Shown one piece after another: positions 5,509-13,414 of a stretch of DNA of 33,409 nucleotides (positions are counted from its first letter, which is position 1; each line of letters begins with the position of its first letter). The notes under the pieces are model-generated. The model saw nothing but the letters and a program-made list of their open reading frames with translations. It was not told the DNA's origin and did not search any database. A program made the position numbers and the translations under genes. This stretch comes from Bacillota bacterium (GTDB lineage: Bacteria > Bacillota > Sulfobacillia > Sulfobacillales > Sulfobacillaceae), in the NCBI GenBank assembly GCA_021797675.1, contig JAJZZH010000078.1, positions 1-33,409 on the forward strand, written 5' to 3'.

Positions 5509-7626
5509 CTATGTCAGAATCCGCTGGGCCGTCTGCTCTTCGATGGCTGTTAACATCCATGCCTTTAATGCGGCGTGCTCTGGCCACACCAGGCCAGGGT
5601 CTCGCGCCAGCACTTCGCGTGCCGCGGCGCGGGCCTCTTCTAATAGCGCCAGGTCGCCCAGCGGACGGGCCAACCGAAAGCCCCGCAAGCCATGTTGGCG
5701 GAGACCCAGCACCTCGCCCGGCCCGCGCAGGGCGAGATCCCTTTCCGCCAAATCCAGTCCGTCATGATGCTCGACCAAGGCGGCAAGGCGTTGCTCCGCC
5801 TCGTCAGTCTCGTCGTTGGCCAGCAAGAAACAGACGGCCGGGTGCTCACCCCGCCCCACGCGCCCTCGCAGCTGGTGTAGCTGCGCAATGCCAAAGCGTT
5901 CAGCGTTTTCAACGACCATTACGGTGGCATTGGGAACATCGACGCCAACTTCGATGATATTGGTAGTAACCAATACGTCCAGCCGATGATCCCGGAACGC
6001 CTGCATCACTCCGTTCTTTTCCTCCGCTGGCAACTGCCCGTGCAACAGCCCCACCTTCCACGATGCGGCCGCGCGCATCCCTTCGGCCAATTCGACTGCT
6101 CCCTTAAGACCCAGGTCGGAATTTTGGTGGATCAGGGAACAGACCACATAGGCCTGACGCCCTGAACGCACCGCGTCCGCCACCGCTTGGTAGGCCAGCC
6201 GCCGCTCAGCCTTCCGCAGTTGCATGGTGGTCACCGGTGAACGACCGGGGGGCATCCCTTCAATGCGTGATATCTCCAGGTCACCAAAGACGGTCAGCGC
6301 CATCGTGCGCGGGATGGGAGTTGCCGTCATCACCAGCACATGCGGACCGTTTCCCTTATCCGACAACCCGGCTCTCTGCCGCACACCAAACCGATGTTGT
6401 TCATCCACCACCACGACGCCTAGATCGGCAAACTGCACCTGTTCGGACACCAGCGCCTGGGTGCCTACCACCACGTGCAGGCGATGGCCCCTCATCGCTT
6501 CTAGCGCTGGCCGCCGTCCCGGGGTGCGCCCGGTGAGCAGATGCAAGCGCACTCCCAGCGGCTCCAACAAGGGGGCCAGCACCTGATAATGCTGTTCAGC
6601 CAGGAGCTCGGTGGGGGCCATAAAGGCCGCCTGCCGACCTCCGTCCACCGCGGCCAACAGCGTCAAGGCGGCCACGATAGTCTTGCCGGAACCCACGTCG
6701 CCTTGCAGAAGGCGGGCCATCGGCCTCGCCGAGACCAAGTCGGCCGAAATCTCTTCCCAGGCGGCCTGCTGTCCCCGAGTCAAGGCAAAGGGCAACCGGG
6801 CCAGAAATTTGCGGCTGAGAGGGCCGTCGGGCATCACCCGCACGCTTGGACTGCTCCGCTGGGGTTCCGACATCCAGTGGACGGCGAGACCAATCCGCAA
6901 AAACTCGTCAAACGCCAACCGACGTCGCGCATCTTCCAACTCGGCCTCGTCGGAGGGGAAATGTTCGTGCAACAATGCGCATGGCCGATCCCGCAGTCCA
7001 TGCTCGGACCGCAACCATTCCGGTAAGGGATCGGAGACGTCGGGAATCAATTCCGGCAGCACGCGGTACATCAAATCGCTCAACCAGCGCTGGCTAATCC
7101 CCGCAACCAAGGGGTAGACAGGGATGAGTCCTAGCCGCGGGGATTGGTCCGCGTCGAGCAATTCCAGATCAGGATGCGACATGCTCAGCCACCCTCCGTA
7201 TCGCTCGACGGGCCCGCTCACGGCCACCCGTTGGCCCACCGGCAGCTTTGGGGTCAGCCAGCGGGCATGGAAAAACGTGACGGCCAGCCGTCCGCTGCCG
7301 TCGTCCACCACGACCCGCAGAACTTCCCTCCGGCTCGGGGTTCGCTTGAAAATCGCCTGCTGGATCCGCCCCACGACCAGGCACTCTTGCCCTAACGCAA
7401 GTTCCCCAACCGGCGTAATCTGACACCGGTTCAGATGCCGTCGGGGCCACAGCTCAATCAGATCGCCAACCGTCTGCACACCGAGTTTAGCCAGGGCTTG
7501 GGCACGACGCTTTCCCACCCCCGAAAGCCGAATCACTGGTTCATCGGGCACGATTCGGTGATCCCGCGAGCTGACGCGGCTTCCGACCACCGCGTCGCCA
7601 ACCTGGCCTGGGGCGCCTGCTTCCAT
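5509..7626 (-). CDS. recG: ATP-dependent DNA helicase RecG
   Basis: 705 residues, full length for RecG. An N-terminal wedge/OB-fold region (about 70-165) binds branched DNA; the superfamily-2 helicase core follows with Walker A GDVGSGKT (309-316), the DEQH box at 408-411, TATPIPRT and the arginine-finger motif GRVGRG. RecG reverses stalled forks and processes recombination intermediates together with PriA, encoded 14 kb away in the same cluster. The ATG at 7626 has AGAGGAGG about seven bases upstream. In B. subtilis recG also lies downstream of the asp23-like yloU, but with yloV (fakA) and sda genes between; here those are missing. Confidence 0.95.
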   Translation of the reverse strand: MEAGAPGQVGDAVVGSRVSSRDHRIVPDEPVIRLSGVGKRRAQALAKLGVQTVGDLIELWPRRHLNRCQITPVGELALGQECLVVGRIQQAIFKRTPSRREVLRVVVDDGSGRLAVTFFHARWLTPKLPVGQRVAVSGPVERYGGWLSMSHPDLELLDADQSPRLGLIPVYPLVAGISQRWLSDLMYRVLPELIPDVSDPLPEWLRSEHGLRDRPCALLHEHFPSDEAELEDARRRLAFDEFLRIGLAVHWMSEPQRSSPSVRVMPDGPLSRKFLARLPFALTRGQQAAWEEISADLVSARPMARLLQGDVGSGKTIVAALTLLAAVDGGRQAAFMAPTELLAEQHYQVLAPLLEPLGVRLHLLTGRTPGRRPALEAMRGHRLHVVVGTQALVSEQVQFADLGVVVVDEQHRFGVRQRAGLSDKGNGPHVLVMTATPIPRTMALTVFGDLEISRIEGMPPGRSPVTTMQLRKAERRLAYQAVADAVRSGRQAYVVCSLIHQNSDLGLKGAVELAEGMRAAASWKVGLLHGQLPAEEKNGVMQAFRDHRLDVLVTTNIIEVGVDVPNATVMVVENAERFGIAQLHQLRGRVGRGEHPAVCFLLANDETDEAEQRLAALVEHHDGLDLAERDLALRGPGEVLGLRQHGLRGFRLARPLGDLALLEEARAAAREVLARDPGLVWPEHAALKAWMLTAIEEQTAQRILT

Positions 7627-7967
7627 CTTTTCGCCTCCTCTGGCGACGGCTCAGCACCAGGGATGACCCGAACAACGCAAACAGTGTCATGATACGCTAT
7701 ACTGCTCACGGATGAAAATTTGTTAACCTAGGAATGCTCGTCACGGCTAAAACACCTGAGACCGGAGCGGATATCCGTGTTTATCATATCGTACATCTGT
7801 ATGTTAAGAAGATTCTACCAGCGAGCAGTATATGTTCAATTCCGGCCATGGCGCGTCCAGCCACGCCGCACCCCCCTTGTCGGCCGCGGCTGATTCAGGC
7901 GACCTTAGCCCCAGCCAGCGCGGGTCACGTTGCTCGGGGGGGGGTAGCATCAGCGGACCTCCCGGGG
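7627..7967. other. Intergenic stretch between asp23 and recG
   Basis: About 340 bp without a convincing gene on either strand. It contains the recG promoter candidate and GC-rich simple sequence near 7937. The yloV (fakA) homologue found here in B. subtilis is absent, and no remnant of it is readable. Confidence 0.5.
7812..7839 (-). promoter_or_regulatory. Candidate sigma-A promoter for recG
   Basis: Reading the minus strand, TTGAAC (7839-7834) and TAGAAT (7817-7812) are separated by 16 bases, giving a start near 7805 and a leader of about 180 nt before the recG ATG. The -10 matches five of six consensus bases. Confidence 0.4.
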
Positions 7968-8324
7968 TCAGTCCACCGGAACCACTTCTTCTACATGGAC
8001 GGTAATGCGGCTAGGGCGAAACCCCAGGGCCTGTTCTAGTGCCTGGTTAATGCGGTCAACCAAGGCAACGCCGACCGCATTGAACTGCACCCCGTAGCGC
8101 ACTGCCACATAAATGTCCAGGGCCACCGCCTCACCGTCCGCGGTGACGGTCACTCCGTGCCCGCGGTCTTCTTTGTTGAGCCACTCGCTTAAGTCTTCGC
8201 GAACCCCACGAGAACCCATCTTGACGATTCCCTCGGTGTGCAAGGCCGCGTCTTCGACGATAGTCGCCACGACCTCGTCGTGCACCCGGAGGGTGCCAAA
8301 GGACGTCTTTCGCTCCACAGCCAT
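7968..8324 (-). CDS. Asp23/Gls24-family envelope stress protein (YloU type)
   Basis: 118 residues from the ATG at 8324. The sequence has the Asp23 pattern: a start with FGTLRVHDEVVATIVEDAALHTEGI, a central stretch VALDIYVAVRYGVQFNAVG and an end with PSRITVHVEEVV. Proteins of this family sit at the membrane or cytosol in Gram-positive bacteria and respond to cell-wall stress; the exact role is unresolved. It is divergent from rpmB with about 85 bp between, the same arrangement as yloU/rpmB of B. subtilis. The upstream AAGGGGG is about ten bases from the ATG. A TTG one codon earlier (8327) could also start the frame. Confidence 0.88.
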   Translation of the reverse strand: MAVERKTSFGTLRVHDEVVATIVEDAALHTEGIVKMGSRGVREDLSEWLNKEDRGHGVTVTADGEAVALDIYVAVRYGVQFNAVGVALVDRINQALEQALGFRPSRITVHVEEVVPVD

Positions 8325-8344
8325 CAATCAGTAAGCCCCCTTAC

Positions 8345-8373
8345 TTGCCAGCCCGTTAGCATTATGGTAGCAT
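8345..8373 (+). promoter_or_regulatory. Candidate promoter of rpmB
   Basis: TTGCCA at 8345-8350 and TAGCAT at 8368-8373 with 17 bases between. The short divergent gap must also hold the asp23 promoter; on the minus strand a CATAAT near 8366-8361 is a possible -10. Confidence 0.4.
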
Positions 8374-8409
8374 ACGTAAGCATGAGAGCAAGCAGGGAGG
8401 ATCACCAAA

Positions 8410-8601
8410 GTGGCATATCGTTGCGAGATTTGTGACAAGCATTCGGTGCACGGGAACACCATTAGCCATTCCCACCATAAGACACGGCGGGTGTGGAAAC
8501 CAAATATCCAGCACGTGCGAGCTCGGGTTAACGGCAAGACTCGGCGGATATATGTCTGCACACGATGCTTGCGTTCGGGCCGGGTAGACCGGGCGATCTA
8601 G
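8410..8601 (+). CDS. rpmB: Large ribosomal subunit protein bL28, zinc-binding form
   Basis: 63 residues, normal length for bL28. It has the C+ zinc pattern: CEIC near the N-terminus (residues 5 and 8) and CTRC near the C-terminus, with the family's basic His-rich middle (HSHHKTRR) and RVNGKTRRIYVC. The start is GTG at 8410, preceded by AGGGAGG at 8394-8400. The gene is the only core gene in the cluster on the plus strand, as in B. subtilis. A C+ bL28 often implies a zinc-independent paralogue elsewhere, which cannot be seen here. Confidence 0.95.
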   Translation: MAYRCEICDKHSVHGNTISHSHHKTRRVWKPNIQHVRARVNGKTRRIYVCTRCLRSGRVDRAI

Positions 8602-8664
8602 TAGGCGACGTTCTTTGCTTCTGTACGTGGGGTTCCCGAACGGCTTTGTCGTCCGGGATTTTTC

Positions 8665-9025
8665 ATGAGCCCTAGCGAGTTGCTGGTGCTGACCCCGGTC
8701 TACGATGCCCTGCGGGATTAGGGATACGAGCCCAGGGACGAGCACGTGGTCATCGACGGGATTCCCGTTCAGTTCCTACCAGCATACAATCCGTTGTTGG
8801 AAGAGGCTTTGGAACACGCACGCATGGTTGACGTGGAAGGGATGCCTACCCGTGTCTTGCGGATCGAGTACCTGATCGGTGTGTCCGTTCAAACCGGACG
8901 ATCTAAGGATCGAGAGCGCGTTCAATTGCTCATGGAAGCAGGTAATGTGGATGCGGAAGCTCCTGGCGGAGATTCGTACTCGTCACCATCTCATGTTGCC
9001 GATATTGGGAGGAGAATGGTCGTGA
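8665..9025 (+). pseudogene. Decayed nucleotidyltransferase, toxin-antitoxin-like
   Basis: The frame from ATG 8665 reads MSPSELLVLTPVYDALRD, hits a TAG at 8719, and continues in the same frame with HVVIDGIPVQFLPAYNPL, EALEHARMVDVEGMPTRVL and VQTGRSKDRERVQLLMEAG, a pattern I know from a family of small nucleotidyltransferase-like proteins. A one-base shift near 8959 is needed to reach LLAEIRTRHHLMLPILGGEW and the stop at 9023-9025. The N-terminal nucleotide-binding half is missing. One stop, one frameshift and a 5' truncation make it non-functional. Confidence 0.55.
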
Positions 9026-9305
9026 ACGCCCCGCACGCCGCCTGCAAGCGGCTCTTGCAGCGAAACAGCGGCGCCGGCAGGAACTTGCGGCGTTGCCGTA
9101 TGAAGAGAAACTGCGCATTTTATTGCGCTTGCAACAAATGGGCGATATCATCCTCCAAACCCGCGGGGCATCGGCTCGTGCCTGGCCGATGGACGAGAAA
9201 ACGCTCATGCCCTTTCCTGCCGTATCACCGCTTGACGTTAGCCGGGTAAATTCGGGGGACGTCGAACTCAGACGCGCGGACAATGCCTGCTTGTCACGAG
9301 AATAG
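9012..9305 (+). pseudogene. Remnant of the partner gene of the nucleotidyltransferase
   Basis: Starting as the preceding pseudogene ends, one frame reads ERPARRLQAALAAKQRRRQE then LAALPYEEKLRILLRLQQMG. The basic helix followed by LPYEEKLRIL is typical of the short partner protein encoded next to such nucleotidyltransferases. No start codon lies in frame at the right place (the first ATG is 9093, inside the motif), and the frame runs on past the expected end near RG. It is probably dead together with its neighbour. Confidence 0.45.
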
Positions 9306-9556
9306 TCTATACCTACAATCCTGTTGTATTCGATGGAGCGTTCGATGCCATCGACGAATGACCCATTCGCACCCGGCTGGTGCCGAGCCAGGAATACCTT
9401 CCATATCTGGGCGACGGCGTCCGCATCACGCGCCCTCGAGCGAGGATGCCCCATCCAATCAGTCTATCCCGGGGCTAGAGTGAACCGTCTGACTACTCAA
9501 CGATGGTATTCGTAATCGTTTCGTCCGATAACGAACTGACGTCCTCGTGTACTAGT
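9306..9556. other. Gene-poor stretch, possible coding debris
   Basis: On the plus strand a short stretch reads VVFDGAFDAIDE, stop, then TRLVPSQEYLPYLGDGVRIT, which looks like the remains of a protein gene of unknown family. No intact frame, promoter or RNA gene is visible. Confidence 0.3.
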
Positions 9557-10828
9557 CTAATGGATAGTCAGTTGGCGGCGCCCCGCTTCCCTAAGGGCAT
9601 CGCGATCATCAGGATGGGCGAGGCCAATCAGCTGCTGGGCGCGCTGGGCCAGCGATAGGCCGTGAAGGTTGGCGACCCCGTATTCGGTAACGACGAATTG
9701 GACGTGGTTGCGGGTGGTAGTGACCGCCGCACCCGGATGCAGGGTTGGGACAATGCGGGGTTGCCCGGCCGAAGTTCTCGAAGGCAGGGCGATCACCGAG
9801 AAGCCTCCCGGTGACAGACTGGAGCCGCGAACGAAATCCATTTGCCCGCCGACACCGGACAGCATACGACGCCCTACCGATTCGGCGGCGACCTGGCCGG
9901 TTAGATCGACCTCCACCGCGGAGTTGATCGAGATCATCCGCGGGTGGCGGCGGATGACCGCGGTGTCATTGGTATAATCTACGGGACGCATGGCGACCGC
10001 GGGATTGTTGTCCATAAAGTCATACAGCGATTGACTGCCGAAGGCAAAGGTGCAAACTAGGCGATCCCGATCCATGGCCTTGTACCGTCCGGTTATGACC
10101 CCTTGCCGCACCAGCGGCACCACACTGTCCGAGATCATTTCGCTGTGAATGCCCAGATCGTGATGGTCCGCCAGCATGGAGAGCACCAGATCCGGAATTG
10201 CGCCGATACCCAATTGCAGCGTCGCCCGATCGGGAATTAGAGCCGCGACCTGGGCCGCAATTTTGCGGCGCACCGGATCTTGCGGAGCCGCATCCCGTGT
10301 GTACAGCGACCGTGCATTCCATATCCCGTAAGTGATCGCCGAGGCGGGAATTTCGGCCGAACCAAGGGTGCGGGGCACCATCGGGTTGACGGCGGCCACC
10401 ACCACTCGCGCCTTGCGGATGGCTGCTAGAGCGCTCTCTACGCTCGTACCCAGGCTGACAAAACCGTGGCGGTCGGGGGGGGTGACGTGAATTAAGGCGT
10501 AGTCGAGCGGCAAGTTGTTTTGCACGAAGGATGGGATGTCGGACAAGAACAGAGGGAGGTAGGAGGCTTGACCGGAATCGACGTACTCTCGCGTGTTTTG
10601 GCCGATGAACCACGAAATATCATGGAGGTGTCCAGATAACAAGGGGTCCAGGTGGGGAACCGGTCCTTCCAGATGGATATGATATAACGAGACCTCGGTA
10701 AGGCCCAGGGCTTTCGCCGACAGCGCCTTCAAGAGTGGCGTAGGAGTCATCGCGATCCCTTGGACATAGACATTCATGCCCGAGCGCAAGTTGTGAAACG
10801 CGGTGTCGCAATCTACCATCTTCACCAC
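9557..10828 (-). CDS. Acetyl-CoA hydrolase/transferase family CoA-transferase
   Basis: 423 residues, the family's usual length. Visible hallmarks are GIGAIPDLVLSML (CoA/ADP-fold glycine motif), GIHSEMISD with the Glu expected to form the glutamyl-CoA thioester, and the C-terminal VVTEYGVANLHGLSLAQRA. Enzymes of this family move CoA between acetyl-CoA and organic acids (for example 4-hydroxybutyrate or succinate); substrate cannot be told from sequence alone. The start is GTG at 10828 with GAGGAGGG just upstream. It follows the EPSP-synthase-like gene on the same strand after 88 bp and may be co-transcribed. It is not part of the conserved core cluster. Confidence 0.85.
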   Translation of the reverse strand: MVKMVDCDTAFHNLRSGMNVYVQGIAMTPTPLLKALSAKALGLTEVSLYHIHLEGPVPHLDPLLSGHLHDISWFIGQNTREYVDSGQASYLPLFLSDIPSFVQNNLPLDYALIHVTPPDRHGFVSLGTSVESALAAIRKARVVVAAVNPMVPRTLGSAEIPASAITYGIWNARSLYTRDAAPQDPVRRKIAAQVAALIPDRATLQLGIGAIPDLVLSMLADHHDLGIHSEMISDSVVPLVRQGVITGRYKAMDRDRLVCTFAFGSQSLYDFMDNNPAVAMRPVDYTNDTAVIRRHPRMISINSAVEVDLTGQVAAESVGRRMLSGVGGQMDFVRGSSLSPGGFSVIALPSRTSAGQPRIVPTLHPGAAVTTTRNHVQFVVTEYGVANLHGLSLAQRAQQLIGLAHPDDRDALREAGRRQLTIH

Positions 10829-10916
10829 AAAGCCCTCCTCATCCCACTATGGCTTTACGTCGTCTGGAAGTCAACTGCCTGTCGCCCGCTTGGCATGGCG
10901 GCATGAGGGGTCGTCT

Positions 10917-12308
10917 CTAATTGGGCAAGATCGATGCTCCCCTGAGCGTGGCAGCGCTTAGAACCGGTTCAGGCGGTTGGCTGGCCGTGCTAAAAGTCTC
11001 CAACTTCATCTTCATTCCCTGCGCGCGGATCAAGGCAGTCAATTCCGAATAGGTGGCTAAGAAGCTCCACTCCGGCGGCAGCGTGCTGGGGCGGTCGGCC
11101 GTGATCGCCGCCAACAGGAGCCCCATGAAGTGATGGGCGTCGAGCATGGCAGGCAGGTCGCCGCCTTGCAGTCGGTCTACACCCAGCACGGTCAGACGCC
11201 TGCCACCGCTAGCCGGCACGGGGACCACCTCGGCTCCCATTTGGCGGAGTGCCCGCTGAAACTCGATGCTTGCGGGCAGGTTAAACAGGGGCTGACGGGA
11301 GCGCAATACGGTGGTGCCGCTCGCGGTGGCGCCGAGCGTCATCAGCAGGGGGACAACTTGAGCCATGCCGTCGACATCAACCGTGGTACCGACAAGTCGT
11401 CCCGGGTTCCGTACGCCGATGGTCCCACCGTCCTGATTATTGCTGATCGCGACGCCCATCTCTCGCAAAATCGTAACCAGCCGCTCCATCAGGCTGGGCA
11501 GCGCGTGCCGGCCACGGACGATCTCCGTGGTGCCGGGTTGGGCAGCCGTCAACGCCAGCACAAAAGCCGCAACCCACGGATCGGGGCACGCATCCACCTG
11601 AGCCGCTCGATAGGTTTGCGGAGCATCCAAGCGCCACCATCCGCGCGACTCGTCGGAATCTACGAAAATACCGAATCGCCGCAACAGTTGGGTGGTTACG
11701 ATCGCGTCGGCCCCGGCTGAAAACGTGTCGGCCAATTTAATGGTGACCGGAGCGCGGGCTAAGGGAGCAACCATCAGCACCGAGGAGACCCAACGGCTTA
11801 GGAGCGGTGAGAGATTAATCGCCCCGCCTTCGGGCTGACCAGGAAAGGCGCGCACGCTCTTGGATGTGGCGTCAACACTGAAATGGAGACCAATGGCTTC
11901 CAGCGCCTTGACCAACGCCGTCACCGGGTATGCTAGTCGCCCGGGGTGAGGTTCAAACACCACGGGGCCGTTTTGCACCCTGGCACCCATGGCCAAAATC
12001 CACGGAAGGGCGCCGCAGTCGGGATCGCCTAAATAAATGTGCTGGTCAGGATGTCGAAGCCAGAGGTCGCCGCCGTCCACCACGTAGCCGTCCGTCCGCC
12101 GCACAATGGACGCCCCCAGGCGCTTTAACGCCTCCGCCGTATTGTGCACCGCGGGTGGGGTGCATCCGTCACCCGTTTCAATCCAACTCTCGCCCCGAGC
12201 CACCGAGGCCAAGATGAGCGCCCTTTGCATGCGCGCTGCGGATGCCGGCAACGGTACCTCGTGCATCAACGGGGGCTCCATTGGGGTTACTCGTAATCGC
12301 ATTTCCAC
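10917..12308 (-). CDS. EPSP-synthase-like protein with degraded active-site motifs
   Basis: 463 residues from a GTG at 12308, which has GGGGAGGA seven bases upstream; an earlier ATG pair at 12341 would add eleven residues. The fold is that of 3-phosphoshikimate 1-carboxyvinyltransferase: MQRALILASVARGESWIETG, ALKRLGASI, VSSVLMVAPLARAPV, and QRALRQMGAEVVPV all align to the repeated beta-alpha-beta units. But the N-terminal Lys-Ser motif (SKS in AroA) reads PASAAR, the GNSGTT-R loop reads GDPDCGALPW, and the SSQ triad reads LSRW. These residues bind PEP and shikimate-3-phosphate, so catalysis of the normal shikimate step is unlikely. It may be a paralogue with another substrate; a true aroA would be expected elsewhere. 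Confidence 0.65.
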   Translation of the reverse strand: MEMRLRVTPMEPPLMHEVPLPASAARMQRALILASVARGESWIETGDGCTPPAVHNTAEALKRLGASIVRRTDGYVVDGGDLWLRHPDQHIYLGDPDCGALPWILAMGARVQNGPVVFEPHPGRLAYPVTALVKALEAIGLHFSVDATSKSVRAFPGQPEGGAINLSPLLSRWVSSVLMVAPLARAPVTIKLADTFSAGADAIVTTQLLRRFGIFVDSDESRGWWRLDAPQTYRAAQVDACPDPWVAAFVLALTAAQPGTTEIVRGRHALPSLMERLVTILREMGVAISNNQDGGTIGVRNPGRLVGTTVDVDGMAQVVPLLMTLGATASGTTVLRSRQPLFNLPASIEFQRALRQMGAEVVPVPASGGRRLTVLGVDRLQGGDLPAMLDAHHFMGLLLAAITADRPSTLPPEWSFLATYSELTALIRAQGMKMKLETFSTASQPPEPVLSAATLRGASILPN

Positions 12309-12341
12309 GCGAAATTCCTCCCCTCGACCGACGATCATCAT

Positions 12342-12939
12342 TGACCTCCGCGTTGTCCCTCACTGGTGAGGCTCTACGCCTTCAGCTTACCGAGTCCTGA
12401 TGCTCTCGGCGACGCTCTTTCGGCCGAAATAATCCCGTCCGAACGGCGTATCGATCCTTCCCCAGGCGCGGTCATCCAGCGGCTTATGGTCGAAGGCGGG
12501 AGGTGAATCGCGGCCGATCAGCGGCGTCACGTTGGCACGGTCTCTCGTGGCGCAGCGTCCCGTCTGAATTTCCGGGTAACGGGTTCGGTATGCCACCCAA
12601 GGTCTTCCCCCCAAAACAAGGGAACTGGTCAGGTCGCGCCGTCGGCCTTCTAAACGAACTCCAGCGGCCTTGGGGAACCGTCCAACGCCGAGCAGGGATG
12701 GTGGTAGCCATCCCTGTCGTTCGCATCGACCTAACGTCGATCCACGATCTCTTGCCGCAAGAGTCGGTGACGAGGGGGAGCCGGTGATCTTGCCCCATCG
12801 CCGGTAGCCCTTCGCCGAGCGTTGCCCCTGCTTATGGGCAAACAGCGATAATCTCCCCGCGATGGAACACGTTGGCGATGGACGCCATATTCAGCCATGG
12901 GTATCACTCAGGCACTCCCGCTAGAAATGCAAGACGTGG
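12342..12939. other. Noncoding or decayed stretch upstream of the EPSP-synthase-like gene
   Basis: About 600 bp with no credible gene. Short open frames (for example 12503-12787 plus and 12484-12798 minus) have Trp/Arg/Pro-rich translations of the kind produced by shadow frames or structured DNA. A 9-bp perfect hairpin lies at 12693-12716, and the telomere-like array follows at its right end. Confidence 0.45.
12693..12716. repeat. Perfect 9-bp hairpin
   Basis: CAGGGATGG at 12693-12701 pairs exactly with CCATCCCTG at 12708-12716 around a six-base loop. There is no T-run on either side, so it is not a classic intrinsic terminator. It could be the end of a decayed element or a structured RNA; nothing decides this. 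Confidence 0.5.
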
Positions 12940-12980
12940 TTAGGGTTAGGGTTAGGGTTAGGGTTAGGGTTAGGGTTAGG
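12940..12980. repeat. Telomere-like (TTAGGG)n tandem array
   Basis: Six perfect TTAGGG units plus TTAGG, 41 bp without a single mismatch. The plus strand carries six GGG tracts spaced by TTA, enough for a G-quadruplex. It is interstitial, flanked by ordinary bacterial sequence, and lies in a gene-free stretch between the EPSP-synthase-like gene and spoVM. Confidence 0.95.
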
Positions 12981-13037
12981 AAGCAAGATGCGACCAATGA
13001 GGTTCACCGCGGGCCCACCGTGTCTGTCAGTTGACGG

Positions 13038-13277
13038 CTAGGACGAAGGTCTCCGGGTGAAGCGGAAGGCTCCGGAACACCGTGAGGCACTGCCGCTTCC
13101 GACAGCAAATCGGCCCGGTTTTCGTGCTAGGAAGGATGCCAACACGCCTCGGAACCCGTCGCAACGGCGGCGAGAAGTTCCACCCGGTGCGCCACCTGCG
13201 CGATCCGGGCGGAACCACAACCCGCAAGCTGCCAGCGCCATCCCCGACACCACCGCCGCACCAACCCCGCAGTCCAT
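13038..13277 (-). CDS. Possible small membrane-anchored protein
   Basis: 79 codons from an ATG at 13277 that has AGAGGAAG five bases upstream, 22 bp after the spoVM stop. Residues ~3-22 form a hydrophobic segment (VGAAVVSGMALAACGLWF); the remainder is Arg/Gly/Ser-rich and of low plausibility. An alternative frame overlaps it. Good ribosome binding site and operon position argue for it; composition argues against. Confidence 0.25.
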   Translation of the reverse strand: MDCGVGAAVVSGMALAACGLWFRPDRAGGAPGGTSRRRCDGFRGVLASFLARKPGRFAVGSGSASRCSGAFRFTRRPSS

Positions 13278-13299
13278 TGCGCTTCCTCTCACCGCCCCC

Positions 13300-13386
13300 C
13301 TATCGTCGCTCGCGCGCCCAAAACAAAAGAAAAAACTGCAAAATCTTGCCGACGACCCGCGGAACCTTCACCACTTGTACACGCAC
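13300..13386 (-). CDS. spoVM: SpoVM, stage V sporulation membrane-anchoring peptide
   Basis: 28 codons from a GTG at 13386, with AAGGGGG about nine bases upstream. The peptide MRVQVVKVPRVVGKILQFF... lines up residue for residue with B. subtilis SpoVM (26 residues): basic residue 2, Lys7, Pro9, basic residue 10, Gly13 and Ile15 are shared, then a hydrophobic amphipathic face and a basic C-terminus. SpoVM inserts shallowly in the forespore membrane, recognises its curvature and recruits SpoIVA to start coat assembly. The place, downstream of rpe and before the rpmB/asp23 group, is the same as in B. subtilis (rpe-thiN-spoVM-rpmB). Too short for routine gene calling. Confidence 0.8.
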   Translation of the reverse strand: MRVQVVKVPRVVGKILQFFLLFWARERR

Positions 13387-13414
13387 GCCCCACGCCCCCT
13401 TCATTCACGGCCGG

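Noticed and set aside
7734-8039. Plus-strand open frame between recG and asp23
   Set aside because: It overlaps the end of asp23, lacks a ribosome binding site and has no recognisable pattern.
12484-12798. Open minus frame with Trp/Arg/Pro-rich protein, considered as intron maturase or IS debris
   Set aside because: No reverse-transcriptase, maturase or domain V motif is visible; the composition looks like a shadow frame.
12940-12980. A real linear-chromosome telomere
   Set aside because: The array is interstitial, short and followed by the conserved rpe/spoVM region; nothing suggests a chromosome end.
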